From an uncultured Lysobacter sp. (GTDB lineage: Bacteria; Pseudomonadota; Gammaproteobacteria; Xanthomonadales; Xanthomonadaceae): a DNA stretch of 6,359 bases. Positions 1-4,221 of this stretch are shown here, piece after piece (position 1 is the first letter of the stretch; each line of letters opens with the position of its first letter). The notes under the pieces are model-generated. The model saw nothing but the letters and a program-made list of their open reading frames with translations, ran no database searches and was not told the origin of the DNA. The translations under genes and the position numbers were made by a program. The DNA lies in assembly GCA_943913335.1 (NCBI GenBank), contig CALTXS010000063.1, positions 1 through 6,359 of the forward strand, in the 5' to 3' direction.

Positions 1-1
1 C

Positions 2-721
2 TACAACATGGGCGGCATTCCGACCAACTACCACGGCGAAGTGGTGCAACTGCGCAACGGCAACCCCGACGCGGCGGTCCCGGGTCTGTACGCCATCGGC
101 GAAGCAGCCTGCGTGTCCGTGCACGGTGCCAACCGTCTGGGTTCCAACTCCTTGCTCGACCTGGTGGTGTTCGGTCGTGCGGTCGCCAATCGCGCTGCCG
201 AAACGATCACTCCTGCCAAGTCGCAAACTGCCGTGCCGCAAGCGTCGGTGGATAAGGCAATTGACCGTCTCGACAATCTGCGTTATGCCCGCGGTAGCAC
301 GCCGACGGCTGTCATCCGTGACCGCATGCAACGCACGATGCAGGCCGACGCGGCCGTGTTCCGTACCGGTGAAACGCTGGCCGAAGGCGTCGCCAAGATG
401 CGGGACATTCACGCCTCCTTTGCCGATGTGCAGACCACCGACCGTTCGCTGATCTGGAACTCGGATCTGATCGAAACGTTCGAACTGGCCAACTTGCTTG
501 ACCAGGCCGTGGTGACCATCGTCTCGGCGGAGAACCGCAAGGAATCGCGCGGTGCACACGCCCGCGAGGATTTCCCGCAACGTGATGACGAGAACTGGAT
601 GAAGCACACACTGTGCTCCATCGACGAAAAGGGCAATACCAACCTCGACTACCGTCCGGTGCATTTGTACACCAACACCGACGATGTAGCCGTTATTCCG
701 CCGAAAGAACGTAAGTACTGA
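2..721 (+). CDS. sdhA: Succinate dehydrogenase flavoprotein subunit SdhA, C-terminal part (5' end outside window)
   Basis: This is the last 239 residues of SdhA, the membrane-bound complex II subunit that oxidises succinate to fumarate on a covalent FAD and passes electrons to SdhB. The reading frame is already open at base 2 and reads YNMGGIPTNYHGEVV, the stretch that in the family directly follows a substrate-binding His, so that His lies just outside the window. The GEAACVSVHGANRLGSNSLLD block (read here in two halves around bases 98-160) is the classic dicarboxylate/FAD site. Its Arg codon at 134-136 corresponds by motif to E. coli SdhA Arg399. The helical C-terminal domain follows, with the conserved ESRGAHAREDFP and RDDENWMKHTL blocks, and the tail ends in PPKERKY. 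The tail resembles alphaproteobacterial/mitochondrial SdhA more than E. coli. No frameshift is seen. The covalent-FAD His and the N-terminal nucleotide-binding fold are not in the window. It lies 18 nt upstream of sdhB. Confidence 0.97.
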   Translation, partial: YNMGGIPTNYHGEVVQLRNGNPDAAVPGLYAIGEAACVSVHGANRLGSNSLLDLVVFGRAVANRAAETITPAKSQTAVPQASVDKAIDRLDNLRYARGSTPTAVIRDRMQRTMQADAAVFRTGETLAEGVAKMRDIHASFADVQTTDRSLIWNSDLIETFELANLLDQAVVTIVSAENRKESRGAHAREDFPQRDDENWMKHTLCSIDEKGNTNLDYRPVHLYTNTDDVAVIPPKERKY

Positions 722-723
722 TC

Positions 724-730
724 GGGGAGA
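724..730 (+). promoter_or_regulatory. Shine-Dalgarno sequence of sdhB
   Basis: GGGGAGA lies in the short sdhA-sdhB gap, 9 nt before the ATG at 740. It is the clearest ribosome binding site in the window and fixes the sdhB start. It sits in the 12-nt loop between TGATC (719-723) and GATCA (736-740), a stem too weak to stress. Confidence 0.75.
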
Positions 731-739
731 GAACAGATC

Positions 740-1522
740 ATGGCAGAATTTTCGCTTCCCAAGAACTCCAAGGTAGAAACCGGTCGTCACTGGCCGGCGC
801 CGAACGCCAAGAACAAGCGCGTTTTCAAAATTTACCGTTGGAACCCCGAAGACGGTCGCAACCCCACGCTCGACACTTACGAGCTGGATCTGGACTCCTG
901 CGGGCCCATGGTGCTGGACGCACTGATCAAGATCAAAAATGAGATTGATCCGACACTGACCTTCCGTCGCTCCTGCCGCGAAGGCATCTGCGGCTCCTGC
1001 GCCATGAACATCGGCGGCACCAACACGCTGGCTTGCGTGCGTGCCATCGAAGATGTCCCGGGTAAGGACATTGCCATCTATCCGCTGCCGCACATGGAAG
1101 TAGTCAAGGATCTGGTTCCGGATCTGACGCATTTCTATGCGCAATACGCATCGATCAAGCCGTGGCTGCGCACGCAGTCGCCGGCCCCGTCCGATCGTGA
1201 GCGTCTGCAGTCGCCGGCCGATCGCGACAAGCTCGACGGTCTGTACGAATGCATCCTGTGCGCCTGCTGCTCCACCTCGTGCCCCTCGTACTGGTGGAAT
1301 GGTGACCGTTACCTGGGTCCCGCGATCCTGCTGCAGTCCTATCGCTGGATCATCGACTCGCGCGATGAGGACACCGGTGCCCGCCTGGACGATCTCGAAG
1401 ACCCGTTCAAGCTATACCGCTGCCACACGATCATGAACTGCGCCCGGACCTGCCCCAAGGGTCTGAATCCGGCCAAGGCCATCGGCGAAATTAAAAAGCT
1501 GATGCTTGAGCGGCAGATTTAA
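740..1522 (+). CDS. sdhB: Succinate dehydrogenase iron-sulfur subunit SdhB
   Basis: Complete 260-residue SdhB, which carries electrons from the SdhA FAD through three iron-sulfur clusters to ubiquinone. The N-terminal ferredoxin domain holds the [2Fe-2S] ligands C79, C84, C87 ([10 protein letters not shown]) and C99. The C-terminal domain has [12 protein letters not shown], giving [4Fe-4S] ligands C171, C174, C177 and later C238. The [3Fe-4S] ligands are C181, C228 and C234. The spacing matches E. coli SdhB exactly from C171 to C181 and from C228 to C238. P182, W185, W186 and H229 correspond by motif to quinone-site residues P160, W163, W164 and H207 of E. coli. The opening [12 protein letters not shown] and the extra length (260 versus about 238 in E. 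coli) are of the alphaproteobacterial/mitochondrial type, also found in Xanthomonadales. The ATG has a strong ribosome binding site. All key residues are present, so the subunit should be functional. Confidence 0.98.
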   Translation: MAEFSLPKNSKVETGRHWPAPNAKNKRVFKIYRWNPEDGRNPTLDTYELDLDSCGPMVLDALIKIKNEIDPTLTFRRSCREGICGSCAMNIGGTNTLACVRAIEDVPGKDIAIYPLPHMEVVKDLVPDLTHFYAQYASIKPWLRTQSPAPSDRERLQSPADRDKLDGLYECILCACCSTSCPSYWWNGDRYLGPAILLQSYRWIIDSRDEDTGARLDDLEDPFKLYRCHTIMNCARTCPKGLNPAKAIGEIKKLMLERQI

Positions 1523-1553
1523 TTCAAGCAACTGCATAATTAGCCGATAAATC

Positions 1554-1850
1554 ATGACGGATTCACAACCGAATGATTTCGCAGAGGCCGCCGACGAGGC
1601 GGCCTTGTTGCGCAAAGTCCGCTGGAAGTGTCGGCGCGGCATGCGCGAACTCGATCGCATCATGGAACGCTACCTGTCGGACCGATGGCCGCAGGCGTCC
1701 GCTGCTGAGCGCGATCAGTTCCTGTCCTTGCTCGATGTCGAGGACGATAAGCTCTTCCAATGGTTCATGGGTTACGAGCCCTGCACGGATGAGCGCTATT
1801 CCGACATCGTCCGCCTCGTCGGTGGATTACCGCCTGATTCGGCAAGCTAG
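1554..1850 (+). CDS. sdhE: FAD assembly factor SdhE (YgfY/CptB family)
   Basis: A 98-residue protein of the SdhE family, small cytoplasmic five-helix proteins that promote covalent attachment of FAD to SdhA (and FrdA). The family signature RGxxE is R28-G29-M30-R31-E32, inside WKCRRGMRELD. The second conserved block, LLDVEDDKLFQWFMGYE at about 59-75, is also typical. The length is slightly above the usual 80-90 because of an acidic, Ala-rich N-terminal tail (residues 1-17). The ATG at 1554 is the first start after an in-frame TAA at 1548-1550, but no Shine-Dalgarno sequence precedes it. TTG codons at 1605 and 1608 follow a GAGG (1596-1599) and would give a shorter family-like protein, so the start is less certain than the gene. 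It lies 31 nt after sdhB, beside the gene of its client SdhA, and its last 29 nt overlap the ygfX-like gene. Confidence 0.93.
   Translation: MTDSQPNDFAEAADEAALLRKVRWKCRRGMRELDRIMERYLSDRWPQASAAERDQFLSLLDVEDDKLFQWFMGYEPCTDERYSDIVRLVGGLPPDSAS
1584..1606 (+). repeat. GC-rich hairpin within the first codons of sdhE
   Basis: AGGCCGCC (1585-1592) and GGCGGCCT (1598-1605) are perfect inverted repeats around a 5-nt loop GACGA. A possible G-U pair (1584 and 1606) extends the stem to nine. Seven of the eight Watson-Crick pairs are G-C. It encodes EAADEAAL in the variable tail of SdhE. There is no T-run after it, so it is not an intrinsic terminator. It may be a chance result of the repeated Glu-Ala-Ala codons. 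A role in mRNA stability or sdhE translation is inference. Confidence 0.5.
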
Positions 1851-2238
1851 TCGGCTGCCGGTTGGTATCAGCGCCCTGGCGGGGCTGTTTTTGACGTTCT
1901 CTTTAACCGGCAGTGCCTTACGGACTGCGGCGACGGGCTGGCAGCTGGTCGCGGCCGGTCTGACGCTAGCGGCATTGTGGTGTTTGCATTCCCGGCTGGT
2001 GCGAGTCACGCGTCTGGAGCTGGTGTGGGGCACCGCCGGTCCGATCATTCTGGACGGCGAATCCTTTAAGAGCCTGCAGACCGAGTGGCGTGGGACGCTT
2101 TGCTTGATGGTGTTTTCTGCGGGCGATGCGGTGGCCACTCGCGTGGTGGCCTTCGTCGATGGCGAGGAGCGGCGTGAATTCAAGCTGGCTGTGATGCGGC
2201 GGGATGCTTCGCAGGCGCGTGAAGCCGTGGCACCATAG
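1822..2238 (+). CDS. YgfX/CptA-like two-helix inner-membrane protein
   Basis: A 138-residue protein probably of the YgfX (CptA, DUF1434) family; E. coli YgfX has 135 residues and also lies directly after sdhE. The start is read as GTG at 1822, giving MDYRLIRQASRLP. This basic head is followed by two membrane helices at about residues 12-30 and 39-56, then a soluble, presumably cytoplasmic, C-terminal part with W69, W89-R90 and a late RREF/MRRD stretch. The only other candidate start nearby is ATG 1789, which would overlap sdhE by 62 nt and add an unlikely Ser-rich head. No Shine-Dalgarno sequence is visible, so translation is probably coupled to sdhE, which it overlaps by 29 nt in the +1 frame. 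In E. coli YgfX was reported to inhibit MreB and FtsZ as a toxin countered by SdhE/CptB; that role is disputed and nothing here tests it. Assignment rests on size, topology and position more than on motifs. Confidence 0.75.
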   Translation: MDYRLIRQASRLPVGISALAGLFLTFSLTGSALRTAATGWQLVAAGLTLAALWCLHSRLVRVTRLELVWGTAGPIILDGESFKSLQTEWRGTLCLMVFSAGDAVATRVVAFVDGEERREFKLAVMRRDASQAREAVAP

Positions 2239-2242
2239 GCAC

Positions 2243-3487
2243 ATGTTCAAACCCTTACCTGTAGCCATCGGCTTGCGCTACTTGCGCGCCAAGCGCCGAA
2301 ATGGCTTTATCTCCTTTATTTCGCTGGCTTCCATTCTCGGCATTGCGCTGGGTGTGGCGGCGCTGATCACGACCCTGTCCGTCATGAGCGGCTTTCAGAT
2401 CGAAATTCGCGATCGCATGCTGCAAATGGTGTCGCACGCCACGGTCACCGGATACGGTGAGCCGGTGTACGGCTGGCGCGAGGTGGATCAGGACATTCGC
2501 CGCAACCCTGACGTCGTGGGCGTGGCACCCTATGTCGAAAAGGAAACGCTGCTGACCGGACAACGCAATCAGCCGGCCATGGTGCGCGGCGTCGAGCCGG
2601 CGCTGGAGCCGCAGGTCTCGGTGATCAGCAGCAAGGTGACCAGCGGCAAGTTCTCCGATCTGCAGCCGGGGTCGTTCAATATCATTGTCGGATCCGAACT
2701 CGCGCAATGGTTGGGCGTGAGCGTGGGCGACAAGGTGACGCTGATGACATCGGACTATCGCATCACGCCGGTGAGCGCGGTGCCGCAGCTCAAGCGCTTT
2801 ACGGTGAGTGGCATCTTTTCAGCGGGCTATAACGAATACGATCGCGGCATGGCCTTCGTGCACATGCAGGATCTGCAGCGCGTATTGCGCATTGGCGAAG
2901 GCGTGACCGGCCTGCGTGTCAAAGTGCGCGATATGGACAAGGCCTCGATCGTGGCAGGGCAGCTCAATACCGCCTTGCGCGGCCAGTATCAGGTGTCCGA
3001 CTGGTCGCGTGAGAACATCAACATGTTCCGCGCCCTCAAGATGGAAAAGACGCTGATGGGCATCCTTCTGTCGCTGATCATTGCGATGGGCGCATTCAAT
3101 CTGGTGTCGTCGCAAGTCATGCTGGTGACCGATAAGCAGGCCGACATCGCCATCCTGCGGACCTTGGGTTTCTCGCCCGGCGGTGTGATGCGCACATTCA
3201 TGGTGCAGGGCTCGCTCATTGGCATTATCGGTACGCTCGCCGGTGTGATCTTCGGTGTGCTGCTGACCTTGAACCTCGAAAATATCCTGCAGGCCATTGA
3301 GGCCGTATTCGGTGTGCAGCTGCTGCCGGAAGATGTGTACTACATCACCGGCTTGCCGACGGATATGCGACTGAGTGACATTCTGACGATTTCGGCGGTG
3401 TCGCTGACGATGGCCTTCCTTGCGACTTTGTATCCGGCGTGGCGAGCTGCGCGCACCGCACCTGCCGAGGCCCTGCGCTATGAGTGA
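2243..3487 (+). CDS. lolC: Lipoprotein-releasing ABC transporter permease, LolC/LolE family (LolF-like)
   Basis: A 414-residue permease that, with LolD, extracts mature lipoproteins from the outer leaflet of the inner membrane and hands them to periplasmic LolA. The opening [19 protein letters not shown] is typical of the family. TM1 spans about 23-48 ([17 protein letters not shown]), followed by a periplasmic MacB-type domain at about 49-268, TM2 at 271-293, a cytoplasmic coupling stretch [16 protein letters not shown] (297-312), TM3 at 316-345 and TM4 at 378-399. The end AEALRYE is diagnostic. ITPVSAVPQ (174-182) sits where the LolA-binding Hook of LolC lies and shares its TP...P pattern. 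ATG 2243 is preferred over ATG 2204, which would add 13 basic residues overlapping ygfX. The gene starts 4 nt after ygfX and overlaps lolD by 8 nt. No second permease follows lolD, so this subunit may act as a homodimer, as LolF does. Calling it lolC rather than lolE or lolF is uncertain. Confidence 0.93.
   Translation: MFKPLPVAIGLRYLRAKRRNGFISFISLASILGIALGVAALITTLSVMSGFQIEIRDRMLQMVSHATVTGYGEPVYGWREVDQDIRRNPDVVGVAPYVEKETLLTGQRNQPAMVRGVEPALEPQVSVISSKVTSGKFSDLQPGSFNIIVGSELAQWLGVSVGDKVTLMTSDYRITPVSAVPQLKRFTVSGIFSAGYNEYDRGMAFVHMQDLQRVLRIGEGVTGLRVKVRDMDKASIVAGQLNTALRGQYQVSDWSRENINMFRALKMEKTLMGILLSLIIAMGAFNLVSSQVMLVTDKQADIAILRTLGFSPGGVMRTFMVQGSLIGIIGTLAGVIFGVLLTLNLENILQAIEAVFGVQLLPEDVYYITGLPTDMRLSDILTISAVSLTMAFLATLYPAWRAARTAPAEALRYE
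3467..3470 (+). promoter_or_regulatory. Shine-Dalgarno-like GAGG for lolD, inside the end of lolC
   Basis: GAGG lies 9 nt before the lolD ATG at 3480, within the lolC codons for PAEAL. It supports the ATG inside the 8-nt ATGAGTGA overlap as the true lolD start rather than an earlier in-frame ATG at 3420. Confidence 0.55.
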
Positions 3488-4172
3488 AATTCTTGATTCC
3501 GTACTGGCCTGCCGCGGTCTGTCGATGACCTATAACGAAGGCCAGCTCCAGACCCCGGTATTCAACGGGCTCGATTTAAAGGTGGCTCCGGGTGAGACGG
3601 TGGCAATTGTCGGTGCATCGGGCGCGGGCAAGAGTACCTTGCTGCACCTGCTGGGCGGCTTGGATACGCCAACCTCCGGTGAGGTTTATGTCGCCGGCAC
3701 GCTGATGTCGTCGCTCTCCGATAAGGAGCGCGGCACGTTGCGCAATCGCGCCCTGGGCTTTATCTATCAGTTCCATCACCTGCTGCCTGAGTTCACCGCG
3801 GTGGAAAACGTCATGCTACCGGTGATGCTGGCCGATCAGTCGGTGGCCGCTGCCAAGGCACGGGCGATCGAGTTGCTCGAGGCGGTCGGCCTGGGCCATC
3901 GTCTGAATCACAAGCCCGGTGAGCTCTCCGGTGGTGAACGACAACGTGCTGCCGTGGCTCGTGCGCTGGCCAATCGTCCGCGCTGCATTCTGGGCGATGA
4001 GCCGACGGGTAATCTCGATGAGCGCACCGCTGCAACGGTGTTTGAACTGATGCTGGGCCTCAATCGCGAACACGGCACCTCGCTGGTGATGGTGACGCAC
4101 GATCGCCGTTTGGCCGCACGCATGGATCGCGTGGTGGAACTGATCGAAGGCAAGCTGCAGCTCGTCGCCTAA
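3480..4172 (+). CDS. lolD: Lipoprotein-releasing system ATP-binding protein LolD
   Basis: Complete 230-residue ABC ATPase that powers the LolC/E permease from the cytoplasmic face. Motifs in order: Walker [10 protein letters not shown] (45-53), Q-loop Q97, ABC signature LSGGERQR (149-156), Walker B CILGDE (169-174, catalytic E174), D-loop NLD (178-180) and the switch His H207 in VTHD. The stretch [19 protein letters not shown] (93-111) is the LolD-specific signature that separates it from MacB, FtsE and other relatives. The length is normal (E. coli LolD 233). The gene starts inside lolC at ATGAGTGA, an arrangement that favours coupled translation and balanced amounts of ATPase and permease. 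An in-frame ATG at 3420 would add 20 residues that read as a lolC shadow and is rejected. A 49-nt gap follows before comEC. Walker B has Gly (LGDEP) where many LolD proteins have Ala; this is unlikely to matter. Confidence 0.97.
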   Translation: MSEILDSVLACRGLSMTYNEGQLQTPVFNGLDLKVAPGETVAIVGASGAGKSTLLHLLGGLDTPTSGEVYVAGTLMSSLSDKERGTLRNRALGFIYQFHHLLPEFTAVENVMLPVMLADQSVAAAKARAIELLEAVGLGHRLNHKPGELSGGERQRAAVARALANRPRCILGDEPTGNLDERTAATVFELMLGLNREHGTSLVMVTHDRRLAARMDRVVELIEGKLQLVA

Positions 4173-4200
4173 ACGCGAGACTTAAGCCGGCGCCACTCCG

Positions 4201-4221
4201 CCATGCAGTCAGTCTGCATGG
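4201..4221 (+). promoter_or_regulatory. Hairpin directly abutting the comEC start codon
   Basis: CCATGCAG (4201-4208) and CTGCATGG (4214-4221) form a perfect 8-bp inverted repeat around the loop TCAGT. The right arm ends on the base before the comEC ATG (4222-4224), so the stem occupies the place where a ribosome binding site should be, and no Shine-Dalgarno sequence is visible. There is no T-run, so it is not a Rho-independent terminator. It could damp comEC translation or be a palindromic protein site; both are inference. Confidence 0.5.

Noticed and set aside
719..740. Inverted repeat TGATC / GATCA around the sdhB ribosome binding site
   Set aside because: The stem has only five pairs, three of them A-T, with a 12-nt loop; this is too weak and too likely by chance to claim regulation.
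1512..1540. CATAAT (1535-1540) as a -10 box for an sdhE promoter
   Set aside because: The sequence at 17-bp spacing (GGCAGA) does not resemble a -35 box; the better TTGAGC (1506-1511) is 23 bp away, too far.
1573..1821. Possible 83-residue N-terminal extension of the ygfX-like gene, upstream of GTG 1822
   Set aside because: The extra part is a shadow of sdhE, rich in Arg, Ser and Cys, and would place a non-family head before a protein that already has normal YgfX length.
2204..2242. Earlier ATG that would lengthen LolC by 13 residues
   Set aside because: The extension is read from the end of the ygfX-like gene, and family members begin at [10 protein letters not shown].
4173..4221. Rho-independent terminator between lolD and comEC
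   Set aside because: The hairpin is followed directly by the comEC start codon with no run of T.
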